This document shows positions 1 to 7,708 of a DNA stretch of 9,453 bases, in pieces; the stretch's first letter is position 1, and every line of letters begins with the position of its first letter. The stretch spans positions 1 through 9,453 of the forward strand of contig CAMVRW010000074.1 in the NCBI GenBank assembly GCA_947169985.1, in the 5' to 3' direction. The stretch is from an uncultured Butyrivibrio sp. (GTDB lineage: Bacteria; Bacillota; Clostridia; Lachnospirales; Lachnospiraceae). The position numbers were made by a program, and so were the translations under genes. The notes under the pieces are model-generated. The model made no database searches. It worked only from the letters and a program-made list of their open reading frames with translations, and was not told where the DNA came from.

Positions 1-1517
1 CGGGAAAGATAATCGGTCATAGCCTCGTATCCCTCTACGCTGGTGAAGTTTCCGTTTAAGGTATCGATTATCCTGTACTTATCTTTCCCAGCCATAAGGC
101 TCCTGAAGCCGTTTCCTCTGTCTATGGCAGGGGAAGCTCCCTTGGTGCCTTCCACCTCAAGGATCCTTACCTCCTCCAGATAGTCCATGTTCTCCTCTAC
201 CCATCTCATGCATCTGGCACCTTCCTCCACAAAGTCGGAGCCAACAAAAGAGGTATACATATCTTCACTGCAGCTGACCTCTCTGTCTGAGAGGATAACA
301 GGTATATCTGCTGCCCTGGCCATTTCAAGAGCTTCATCCCATCCATCCTCCAAAATAGGTGAGACGATTATGGCATCCTTTCCGGCCTCAACAAAACCGC
401 AAAATGCATCCAACTGCTCCTGAATGGTTGAGCACTCCTTGATTTCCAGTTCTATTTTATATTCCCTGCAGGCATCTGAAAAGGAATTTGTGTTTGCTCG
501 CCTAAAGCCTGTGTTCTCATCAATCTGAACATATCCTACAGCCTTTATATTTCTTTTAAGCGCCTTCTTTTTCTCAGGATAATAATCATCCACGTTATCC
601 CTTGTAATAAGAGTATTTCTGGTGATGATCTGTTTTGCTCCATCCCTGCTGCCATTTAAGTATCTCATGGCATAGCTTAGAGCCTGCTCTCCTCCTGTAG
701 GGCAAATAATTGTGGCATCAATGAGGCCCTTTTTAACCATCTCAAGGCCTCCACCTTCTCCGGGAAAGCCGTCAACTCCAAGGATTTTTACTCCACTAAT
801 ACCTAGTCTTTTTAGTGCCAGGGAGGCTCCATAGGCCATGTAATCATTCTGGGTAAGTATAAGATCTGCCTTTTCCAGCAGTTCCCGGTTCTCCATAAGA
901 ATATCCTCTGTCTCATCCCGGGTACCATTCTGGATCATGATCTGCCTTATCTGAAGGTTGTCACCTGCTGCCTCTCTAAGAAGCCCTGACCTTTGCCTTC
1001 CGGTGTAATTGTTCATAAGAACATTAAGGACCGTTACCTTCTTATCCTGACTCCCGCCTGTAAGAGCAGCTACTGCCTCCAGTTCCTGCTTTACAAGAAG
1101 CCTGTCATCAGTTCCGAAAAAGCAGGTATAGTCAAAGCCCTTAATAGCCCTGTCCAAAAGAAGAATGGGCATACCGTCGTAGTAAAGCCCCTCCACCTCA
1201 GGCATCAGTTCCTCCACATCCACAGGGGACACGATAAGAAGCTGGGCGCCATAGCTAATAAGCTCCTTCATATCGTTCTTTTGCTTTTCCACACTTCCAC
1301 CGGCATCGGTGAATACAAGCTTAAGACCTGGATATTTCTTTTCCTCCTGCTCCAGCTCGTTCTTAAGGACTATTCTCCACTCGTCGGTAAGATTGGCAAG
1401 AGACACTCCAATAAGCCTTGTGATCTGAGTATCCCTTGCAGAGCCGCAGCCTGACAGGGAAGTTAGCAAAAGACCTAAGGCCAGCATCAGGGTCATACAT
1501 TTCTTAAAAAAACTCAT
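1..1517 (-). CDS. Tandem double substrate-binding lipoprotein, putative sugar sensor (3' end beyond window)
   Basis: Partial: 505 codons are visible and the frame stays open to the window edge. Residues 1-24 form a lipoprotein signal peptide with lipobox LSGC (Cys24), so the protein is probably anchored outside the membrane. Two type I periplasmic-binding modules follow. Module 1 (about 34-312) has IVSP 95-98, a P-x4-DR segment with Asp122-Arg123, FGTD 134-137, QND 223-225, GVDG 247-250 and the usual ITRDNVDDYYP ending. Module 2 (from about 325) repeats the pattern: GFRRANT 337-343, IVSP 384-387, Asp411-Arg412, GSD 426-428 and GASPAIDR 460-467. Module 2 resembles YtfQ, both E. coli YtfQ and the one at 7709-8761. 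The ATG overlaps the regulator's TGA (ATGA), with AAGGA six bases upstream. Its position behind a kinase and regulator suggests a signalling role like XylFII rather than transport. Alternatively it could be a second delivery protein for the transporter. The family is certain; the role is inferred. Confidence 0.88.
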   Translation of the reverse strand, partial: MSFFKKCMTLMLALGLLLTSLSGCGSARDTQITRLIGVSLANLTDEWRIVLKNELEQEEKKYPGLKLVFTDAGGSVEKQKNDMKELISYGAQLLIVSPVDVEELMPEVEGLYYDGMPILLLDRAIKGFDYTCFFGTDDRLLVKQELEAVAALTGGSQDKKVTVLNVLMNNYTGRQRSGLLREAAGDNLQIRQIMIQNGTRDETEDILMENRELLEKADLILTQNDYMAYGASLALKRLGISGVKILGVDGFPGEGGGLEMVKKGLIDATIICPTGGEQALSYAMRYLNGSRDGAKQIITRNTLITRDNVDDYYPEKKKALKRNIKAVGYVQIDENTGFRRANTNSFSDACREYKIELEIKECSTIQEQLDAFCGFVEAGKDAIIVSPILEDGWDEALEMARAADIPVILSDREVSCSEDMYTSFVGSDFVEEGARCMRWVEENMDYLEEVRILEVEGTKGASPAIDRGNGFRSLMAGKDKYRIIDTLNGNFTSVEGYEAMTDYLS

Positions 1518-2305
1518 ACTGTTTCCTTCCCCAATACGCTCTTTCTGTAATCCGCCGGTGACATTCCCAGCTCTTTTTTAAAGGCAGTGCTGAAATAGTG
1601 CTGTGATGAATATCCGCAGCTTGATGCTATCTCAACAATAAGATTGTCTTCATCCTTAAGCATTGCCATGGCTTTACTTAGTCTTAGCCTTTGAAGATAG
1701 CTCTGAAAAGAGTCTCCTGTCTCCTCCTTAAATATCTTGCTAAGGTAAGGAACGGAAACATGGATATGATCTGCTGTCTGAGCCAGTGAAAGCTCCGGAT
1801 CTGAAAAACTCTCTTTTACATATTCTCTTGCGGATCTGACCTTTTCAGAATATGATGGTCCGTCCCCTGCAAGATCATCCAAAAGCTCCCCGGAATTATC
1901 CATCCAATTCTTTATCATATTGGACTTTTCCTTTGAAACAAGGATGTCCCTTAGCTTCTCCATAAGAAGGTAGAACTCCTCCTCGTTTACAGGTTTTAAA
2001 AGATAATCCTTAACATGTAGGCGAAGAGCCCTTTGTATGTAAGCAAAGTCATCATAGCCTGTAACCACAATGCAGATGCAACCGGGGCAGATGAGATTGA
2101 GCCTCTCAATGAAATCCAGCCCGTTTACAAAAGGCATATTTATATCAACAAAGCAGATATCAGGGATAATATCCTCAGCAAGAGAAAGAGCTTCCTGCCC
2201 ATCCTCAGCCATTCCTGCCACCTGAAAGCCTTCCACCTTCTCAACAAAACTCTTAAGACCTTTTCGTATAATTGCCTCATCATCAGCGATAAGTACGCTA
2301 TACAT
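1514..2305 (-). CDS. YesN-type response regulator, receiver plus AraC DNA-binding domain
   Basis: 263 aa cytoplasmic transcription regulator. The receiver domain (about 2-122) shows the acidic pair Asp8-Asp9, the phospho-acceptor Asp54 in FVDINMP, Thr82 in VVTGYDD and Lys104 in LLKPV. The C-terminal AraC/XylS domain (about 155-257) has two helix-turn-helix units: about 172-204 (LSLAQTADHIHVSVPYLSKIF) and 221-254, ending with the family signature GYSSQHYFSTAFKKELGMSPADYR. The linker is short (about 30 aa), so the protein is at the compact end of the YesN group. Its ATG lies one base after the kinase stop codon, and its ribosome binding site AGGAGG sits inside the last kinase codons, which indicates translational coupling. 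It should be phosphorylated by the upstream kinase. The obvious candidate target is the ytfQ promoter region at 8762-8929, but no operator was proven. Confidence 0.95.
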   Translation of the reverse strand: MYSVLIADDEAIIRKGLKSFVEKVEGFQVAGMAEDGQEALSLAEDIIPDICFVDINMPFVNGLDFIERLNLICPGCICIVVTGYDDFAYIQRALRLHVKDYLLKPVNEEEFYLLMEKLRDILVSKEKSNMIKNWMDNSGELLDDLAGDGPSYSEKVRSAREYVKESFSDPELSLAQTADHIHVSVPYLSKIFKEETGDSFQSYLQRLRLSKAMAMLKDEDNLIVEIASSCGYSSQHYFSTAFKKELGMSPADYRKSVLGKETV

Positions 2306-2306
2306 T

Positions 2307-4094
2307 TCAATCCTCCTTTATCAAAAGCCGAACAATAACCTGAGTATAGGCACCTTCATAGCTCTCGACTTCAATGTCAAAGCCTTCATTTGCATAGAGC
2401 TTTAATCTCTCAATAACATAGGTCATTCCAAAGCTTCCCGATTTGCCGTTCTTGATATCCTCTATGCTTTGACGAAGACTATTTAGTTCCTCCCTGGACA
2501 TGCCAGCTCCGGTGTCATATACCGAAAGAATCAGCTGTCCGTTTTCCTTTTTGGCGCTTATCCGGATCTCTCCGCCGCCCTTTTTAAGCTTTATGCCGTG
2601 ATAGATAGCATTTTCAACCAAGGGCTGAAGTATCAGCTTGGGGATAACAATCTTCAGACAATCCTCACTTGCATCTATCACATAGGTGAGCTTATCTTCA
2701 TACCTGACACTTTGTATGTAGAGGTAGTTCTTTACATGCTCAATCTCTTCCTTAACTGTGATGAAGTCCTTGCCCTGAGACAGTCCCAGCCTGAACATAT
2801 TGGTGAGGGCCTCTACCATCCTGACTACATCTGTAGCCCCATGCTCTCTTGCCATCCAGTTGATCGTATCTAATGTGTTATAAAGAAAATGTGGCTTTAT
2901 CTGCTCCTGAAGGCTCTTAAGTCTCGCCTGAAGGGTTCTTTGCTTTTCAGTCTGAATGTCCTCCACCAGAGTGTTCATGTAATCCAGCATGTGGTTGAAA
3001 TTCTTTCCAAGGGTTCCGATCTCGTCCTCATATTCCAGATTAGCCCTTACAGAAAGATCTCCCTGCTCAACCAGCTGCATCTTATCTTTTAGCTGCTTAA
3101 TGGGCTTATTAAAGGATTCCGCCAGTGCCATGGAAATAAGTACCACCAGGATAAGTGCCAGAATCGCGCTCACAAAGGATATGACATACATCCTTAGAAC
3201 ATTCTGCTCCTGCTCCTTAAGAGAGGTGACACTTATGAATTTCCAGTTGGTCAGCTTTCCCTCACTTACACTGATAAGATAGTTATTTCCGTCTATGCTG
3301 ATATTGTCCTGCTGCCCGTCTCCTATGGAAAGGCTCTTTTCATCAAGCCAGTAGACTACTGGGTTTACAGGAGTGTATACTATGTCGCCATTCTGATCAA
3401 GGATAAACACGAAGCTGTCGGGGGACACAGATACAGACTCAATCAGGGATTTCAGAACATCCTTCTTGATATCCATGAGGATTACAGTCTTTTTGCCGTT
3501 TATCATGCCTGTGCCCATTATGGAAAAGAGCTGATCCGCACTGTAGGCCTCATTTGTGATGACGATCTTTCCCTCAGAAGAGTTAAGGATTGATATTCCT
3601 TTTCCCCTTTCAGGGGCTTTCAAAAACCATTCCTCGTTACCCAGATAGTCCCTGGAAATCCTGTTCATTCCTGTTCCGATAAAGGTGTCATCCTCATCTG
3701 CAACTGCTATTCCTACAATCTCTGGATAGGTGCTGATAATGCTCTCATGGCGCCTTATCATCAACTCTCTGGCACTAGGAAGGGAGGCTTCACTTTCCAT
3801 GGAAAGAATAAGATAATCCATCAGCTCCCTGAAAATATCCACGTAAACATCCATGGCATCTCCCACCTGGCTTGATGACTGAATGGCATAAGAAACCGTG
3901 TCCCTCTGGGCCTCCTTCGTCATCCTTCCGACCATGAAGGACGCAAGGAAAAGCAGAGGAATCGTGGTGATCAGACAATAGGTCCAAATCAGCTTGCTTT
4001 TTAAATTCATCCGGCGCATTATGCCGGAAAAACCGGAAATCTTCATATAAACAACAATAGGACTGCCATACCATCTTAAAAAATGGCACAGCAA
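2307..4094 (-). CDS. YesM/LytS-type membrane sensor histidine kinase
   Basis: 595 aa from a TTG start. Order: TM1 about 36-56; an extracellular sensor region about 57-300 that looks Cache-like by size and position; TM2 about 302-325; HAMP about 326-378; a coiled linker; a His_kinase domain with QIKPHFLYN placing the phospho-acceptor at His402; and an ATPase domain with the N box LQPLVENAIYHG (Asn495) and G1 box YDTGAGM 526-532. This is the family that pairs with AraC-type regulators, and such a regulator follows directly. The TTG at 4094 is chosen because GGGAG lies nine bases upstream (4104-4108) and it sits 24 bases after the yjfF stop. In-frame ATGs at 4046, 4019 and 4010 have no Shine-Dalgarno, although the one at 4010 would give the tidier N-terminus MNLKSKLIW just before TM1. 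The start is therefore uncertain while the gene is not. A binding protein encoded two genes downstream may be its ligand-bound partner. Confidence 0.93.
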   Translation of the reverse strand: MLCHFLRWYGSPIVVYMKISGFSGIMRRMNLKSKLIWTYCLITTIPLLFLASFMVGRMTKEAQRDTVSYAIQSSSQVGDAMDVYVDIFRELMDYLILSMESEASLPSARELMIRRHESIISTYPEIVGIAVADEDDTFIGTGMNRISRDYLGNEEWFLKAPERGKGISILNSSEGKIVITNEAYSADQLFSIMGTGMINGKKTVILMDIKKDVLKSLIESVSVSPDSFVFILDQNGDIVYTPVNPVVYWLDEKSLSIGDGQQDNISIDGNNYLISVSEGKLTNWKFISVTSLKEQEQNVLRMYVISFVSAILALILVVLISMALAESFNKPIKQLKDKMQLVEQGDLSVRANLEYEDEIGTLGKNFNHMLDYMNTLVEDIQTEKQRTLQARLKSLQEQIKPHFLYNTLDTINWMAREHGATDVVRMVEALTNMFRLGLSQGKDFITVKEEIEHVKNYLYIQSVRYEDKLTYVIDASEDCLKIVIPKLILQPLVENAIYHGIKLKKGGGEIRISAKKENGQLILSVYDTGAGMSREELNSLRQSIEDIKNGKSGSFGMTYVIERLKLYANEGFDIEVESYEGAYTQVIVRLLIKED

Positions 4095-4118
4095 TCCTGT
4101 TTTCTCCCTATAATTCTA

Positions 4119-5111
4119 TCAGCCTTTGCCCTTTTGTCTGTCGGCTCTTATAGATATTATCCTTTGAAGAACAATAAACAGACATAAAAGTGCTGCTATG
4201 GTAACTCTGGTCCACCAAGCATTCAGATTCTGATAAGTTACGATGGTCTGGATAACGCCCTGAATCAGGACTCCTATAACAGATCCCCATACATTACCAA
4301 CTCCTCCCGTAAGAAGAGTTCCTCCAATAACCGCTGACGATATGGCATCCAGCTCCATTCCCATGTTCTGAAGTGAGTAACCTGCCAGCGTGTAAAAACT
4401 AAATATGACACCACCAAGGGCTGCGCAAAAGCCCGATATCATATACACCCCAATCTTCACACGTTTGACATCAAGTCCCATGTAACCTGCGCTTAATTCA
4501 TTACTTCCAATTGCATAGACTGTTCTGCCAAACCTTGTGTATTTCAAGACATAGTATGCAATAAAAACTACTATCAGCGCAAGGAAAACATATAAATAAA
4601 ACTTGGCATTTGCCCTGCCCACTTTAAAGCTGAGTTTACTTAAAGCTGCAGCCTTATAAAAGTCATTCTCGATAGGTATGGAAACTGTACTTACCACCGC
4701 ACACATGCCCCTTAAAAGGAACTGTGAAGCCAGAGTTATTATGAAGGGCTGTATGTGAAAAACCTGAACACAATATCCGATAAGGAAACCATTAAGAAGC
4801 CCCACTAAAAGAACTACCGGTATGACTATAAAAGCCGGCCACCCCCTCTGCAAAAGAAATGCAGAAAATACGCAGGTAAACGCTACCACTGAAGATACCG
4901 AAATATCTATCCCACCTGTGAGCAGAACGAAGGTAATTCCCACTGCTACAACTATCAGATAGGCGTTGTCATTAAACAGGTTAAGGAAAGTTGATACACT
5001 TCCAAAGTGATCATACATTGCACTGCCTGCCACAAACATAAGTACAAACAGGGCACAGGCAATTATCATTGATATATTCTCAACCTTGAGACTTTTTGTT
5101 TTAGTGATCAT
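4119..5111 (-). CDS. yjfF: Sugar ABC transporter permease, YjfF family
   Basis: 330 aa integral membrane protein of the BPD_transp_2 (ribose-type) permease family, one of two different permeases of the transporter. It is largely hydrophobic, with multiple membrane spans. It has the family motif GGIDISVSS at 66-74 (E. coli YjfF has G in place of the S before the last S) and the cytoplasmic coupling segment ELDAISSAVIGGTLLTGG. The C-terminus, NAWWTRVTIAALLCLFIVLQR, matches YjfF rather than YtfT. The frame is open upstream to 5198, but the ATG at 5111 is preferred: it has a perfect AGGAGG seven bases upstream and forms an ATGA 4-bp overlap with the ytfT stop. The extension to 5198 lies inside ytfT and reads as non-family sequence. 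The stop is followed by only 24 bases before the kinase. Confidence 0.93.
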   Translation of the reverse strand: MITKTKSLKVENISMIIACALFVLMFVAGSAMYDHFGSVSTFLNLFNDNAYLIVVAVGITFVLLTGGIDISVSSVVAFTCVFSAFLLQRGWPAFIVIPVVLLVGLLNGFLIGYCVQVFHIQPFIITLASQFLLRGMCAVVSTVSIPIENDFYKAAALSKLSFKVGRANAKFYLYVFLALIVVFIAYYVLKYTRFGRTVYAIGSNELSAGYMGLDVKRVKIGVYMISGFCAALGGVIFSFYTLAGYSLQNMGMELDAISSAVIGGTLLTGGVGNVWGSVIGVLIQGVIQTIVTYQNLNAWWTRVTIAALLCLFIVLQRIISIRADRQKGKG

Positions 5112-6148
5112 GCATGTACCTCCTGTGCTTCTACCTTTGCTGTCTTTGGCATAAGGCTCTTTACCCTGTCCATAAAAGGCTTGGACTGAATAAGACAAAC
5201 AATTATTACTATCACTGCCTTTGCTACTCTTGTAAGCTCAGGAGCAACTCCGAAGGCATAGATTGTTGTTGATATAGTCTGAACAATAAGTGCTCCGATG
5301 ACGCTGGAGATAATGGAAAATCTTCCACCTGAAAGAGCTGTTCCGCCGATTGCTACAGCTAAGATTCCATCAAGCTCTATCATAAGTCCGCAGTTGTTAC
5401 AATCCGCTCCCTTTATTCCTGCGCTTTCGATGATACCTGCAAGAGCAGCTGTTATTCCACACAGAATGTAGATAATCCAGAGATTTCTTTCCACCTTTAT
5501 TCCTGCAAGTCTTGCAGAAGCCTGATTTACACCGATGGCCTCAACCTGCATTCCAAAGGCCGTACTTCTTGTAAGGATCAGGAAAAGAACTATCACAATA
5601 AGAGCGATAAATGCAGGCACGGGAAGTCCCAGGAAATATCCTCCGCTTATGCTGTAATAGGCATCATTTGTGATGGTAACGATCTTTCCATCTGCTATGA
5701 GCTGAGCTATTCCTCTGCCTGCCGTAAGAAGGATCATTGTGGCAACCATAGGCTGAACCTTGAGCTTTGCCACCATGAAGCCATTCCAGGCTCCGCATAC
5801 TGCTCCGGCAAGAAGCGCAAGAAGAACTGCCAGGAATACATTTCCTCCAAGTGCCTGAAGTATTCTTTCATCAACTATAGAGCAGGCAATAGCTCCGGAA
5901 ATAGCCATGATGGAACCTACAGAAATGTCTGTTCCTCCGGTTCCAAGGGCCATGGTCATACCAACTGCCAAAATAGCATAGCGACTTCCGTTCCTTAGAA
6001 TATCAATAAGACGCCCATAGAAATGTCCGTCCACTATAGTGATCTTAAAGAAATCTCCACCGGATATAATACCGCAGAGGAATATGATCACTAACAAGAC
6101 CACAAAGGGCTTAAACTCCATTTTTTGCGTTAATTTTTTCATACTCAT
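5108..6148 (-). CDS. ytfT: Sugar ABC transporter permease, YtfT family
   Basis: 346 aa multi-span inner-membrane permease of the ribose/galactofuranose class. Diagnostic stretches are GGTDISVGSIMAISG at 71-85 (the family usually has GGIDLSVG), KVQPMVATMILLTAGRGIAQLI at about 130-151, and GADCNNCGLMIELDGILAVAIGG at 247-269. The last stretch aligns closely with E. coli YtfT, where the equivalent region also reads GAD-NN-GL-ELD-ILAV-IGG. It should form a heterodimeric pore with the YjfF-type permease encoded next, which distinguishes this family from RbsC-type systems using one permease species. The ATG overlaps the ytfR stop as ATGA, with a GGGGGAA ribosome binding site just upstream. An alternative ATG two codons downstream would change little. 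Confidence 0.94.
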   Translation of the reverse strand: MSMKKLTQKMEFKPFVVLLVIIFLCGIISGGDFFKITIVDGHFYGRLIDILRNGSRYAILAVGMTMALGTGGTDISVGSIMAISGAIACSIVDERILQALGGNVFLAVLLALLAGAVCGAWNGFMVAKLKVQPMVATMILLTAGRGIAQLIADGKIVTITNDAYYSISGGYFLGLPVPAFIALIVIVLFLILTRSTAFGMQVEAIGVNQASARLAGIKVERNLWIIYILCGITAALAGIIESAGIKGADCNNCGLMIELDGILAVAIGGTALSGGRFSIISSVIGALIVQTISTTIYAFGVAPELTRVAKAVIVIIVCLIQSKPFMDRVKSLMPKTAKVEAQEVHA

Positions 6149-7644
6149 TCTTCCCCCGCAATCTGCTTCATTATGGCGCTCTGACTTATCTCATCTCCGG
6201 AAAGCTGTCCCACTATCTTTTTGTCATTAAGGACAAACATCTTACTGCAGCATCTTTCCATTTCCTCAAGCTCAGAGGATATGAATATACAGCTCATCCC
6301 CTTGCTGGCCAGATCTACCACTATCTTCTGGATCTCTGCCTTGGCACCAATATCTATACCTCTTGTAGGCTCATCAAGAATAAGCAGGTCAGGATCAGTG
6401 GCAAGCCACCTGGCCAAAAGCACCTTTTGCTGATTTCCTCCAGACAGATTTTTTATCTTCTGATCTGCTGACGGAGTCTTTATAGCCAAATCTTTGATGA
6501 GCTTTTCTGTAATCTCATCAGCCTCTTTTCTTGAAATCTTATGAAGAAGTCCTCTCTTGGACTGAAGAGCGATGGTTATATTCTCCCTGATGGTCAGATC
6601 TCCTACGATTCCTTCCTTCTTTCTGTCCTCAGGGCAAAAGGCTATATCATTCTTGATGGCATCAAGAGGATTTCTTATATCCTTTTCCTTGCCCTTTATA
6701 AAGGTCTTTCCTTTAGTTTTCTTATCTGCGCCAAAGATGAGCCTTGCAAGCTCGCTTCTTCCGGAACCTAAAAGTCCGGAAAAGCCTGTAACCTCACCCT
6801 CGCCTATACTGACATTTATTCCTGAGATCTCCCCGGTTGTACCATCTTCTATCCGAAGGAGTTCCTTATATTCTTTTCCGGTATTGGTAAGCTTGGGAAT
6901 TGCCTCCAAAGAGTCATAATCCTTACCGATCATTTTTCCCACCAGTTCCAGCATAGGAAGCTTATCTGCATCATAGGTACCTACAAAGGTTCCGTTCCTA
7001 AGTACAGTTATCCTGTCGGAAACCTCATAGACCTGATCCAGAAAGTGGGTTACGAAAACAATTCCCAGGCCTCTGTCTCTAAGCATCCTCATTATGTCAA
7101 AGAGCTTTTTAACCTCCTGGGCAGAAAGACTTGAGGTTGGTTCATCAAGTATCAATACCTTGGCATTTACATCCACTGCCCTTGCTATGGCTATCATCTG
7201 CTGGATTGCCACCGGATAATTATCAAGCCTCTCCTCCACGTTTATATCAAGGTCAAAGTCCTTTAGTATTTCTCTGGTTCTCTCATTTACTTTCTTCCAG
7301 TCAATGTGTCTTCCTTTTTTTGGCTCACGGCCAATAAAAACATTCTCGGCAACGGAAAGATCAGGACAAAGGTTAACCTCCTGATAAACAGTACTTATAC
7401 CGGAATTTTGTGCATCAATGGGACTTTGGGGCGATATCTCTTTTCCATCCATCATGATGGTCCCAAAGTCTTTCTGTTCCACCCCCGTAAGAACCTTTAT
7501 AAGTGTAGATTTACCGGCGCCGTTTTCTCCTAAAAGAGAGTGGATCTCGCCTTCCCTAAGCCCAAACCTCACATGATCCAGGGCTTTGACACCCGGAAAG
7601 GTCTTGCAAATATCTGTCATGTACAGAATATCTCTTTTCCCCAT
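6145..7644 (-). CDS. ytfR: Sugar ABC transporter ATP-binding protein, two fused ATPase domains, YtfR family
   Basis: 499 aa cytoplasmic ATPase with two nucleotide-binding domains. Domain 1: Walker A GENGAGKST 39-47, Q-loop YQE (Gln88), a divergent signature VAIQQMIAIARA at about 145-156, Walker B VLILDEPTSSL 163-173 and H-loop His200 in FVTHFLD. Domain 2: a degenerate Walker A GLLGSGRSE at 290-298, a canonical LSGGNQQ at 400-406 and Walker B LLILDEPTRG 420-429. This asymmetry is normal for RbsA/MglA/YtfR proteins, and VAIQQM and FLDQVYEVSDRITVLRNG are YtfR-like. The frame is open to 7677, but the ATG at 7644 is chosen: AGGAG (7650-7654) lies five bases upstream, the protein then begins MGKRDILYM as expected, and the extra 11 codons would run into a 10-bp hairpin at 7659-7689. 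Confidence 0.95.
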   Translation of the reverse strand: MGKRDILYMTDICKTFPGVKALDHVRFGLREGEIHSLLGENGAGKSTLIKVLTGVEQKDFGTIMMDGKEISPQSPIDAQNSGISTVYQEVNLCPDLSVAENVFIGREPKKGRHIDWKKVNERTREILKDFDLDINVEERLDNYPVAIQQMIAIARAVDVNAKVLILDEPTSSLSAQEVKKLFDIMRMLRDRGLGIVFVTHFLDQVYEVSDRITVLRNGTFVGTYDADKLPMLELVGKMIGKDYDSLEAIPKLTNTGKEYKELLRIEDGTTGEISGINVSIGEGEVTGFSGLLGSGRSELARLIFGADKKTKGKTFIKGKEKDIRNPLDAIKNDIAFCPEDRKKEGIVGDLTIRENITIALQSKRGLLHKISRKEADEITEKLIKDLAIKTPSADQKIKNLSGGNQQKVLLARWLATDPDLLILDEPTRGIDIGAKAEIQKIVVDLASKGMSCIFISSELEEMERCCSKMFVLNDKKIVGQLSGDEISQSAIMKQIAGEE

Positions 7645-7658
7645 AGCTTCTCCTGAAA

Positions 7659-7689
7659 CGGGCAGGGCCATAACCAAAAGCCCCGCCCG
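7659..7689 (-). promoter_or_regulatory. GC-rich intercistronic stem-loop between ytfQ and ytfR
   Basis: In the transcript the arms CGGGCGGGGC (7689-7680) and GCCCTGCCCG (7668-7659) form a 10-bp stem with a single G-U pair around an 11-nt loop. It begins 19 bases after the ytfQ stop and ends only four bases before the ytfR ribosome binding site. Only three U residues follow the stem, so it is a poor intrinsic terminator. It more likely protects the upstream ytfQ mRNA 3' end or gives partial termination, making the binding protein more abundant than the membrane components. That arrangement is familiar in sugar ABC operons such as malE-malF. The structure is seen directly; the effect is inferred. 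Confidence 0.75.
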
Positions 7690-7708
7690 AGATGTTTTGA
7701 TTTATTTA

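Noticed and set aside
993..1454. A 153-codon plus-strand open frame
   Set aside because: It is antisense to the double binding-protein gene, which has a lipobox and two recognisable domains. The plus-strand product shows no recognisable motif.
2033..2338. Plus-strand open frames over the regulator, kinase and transporter genes (also 187-423, 2598-3282, 6039-7771, 7752-8780, 9123-9308)
   Set aside because: All lie antisense to strongly supported minus-strand genes, have compositions expected of shadow frames, and lack family motifs.
4104..4118. TATAGG/ATTATA sequence between yjfF and the kinase as an internal promoter
   Set aside because: There is no -35 element at suitable spacing, and the GGGAG there is better explained as the kinase ribosome binding site.
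5112..5198. A 29-codon N-terminal extension of yjfF
   Set aside because: It overlaps ytfT, reads as non-membrane sequence, and the ATG at 5111 has a perfect AGGAGG and an ATGA overlap typical of this operon.
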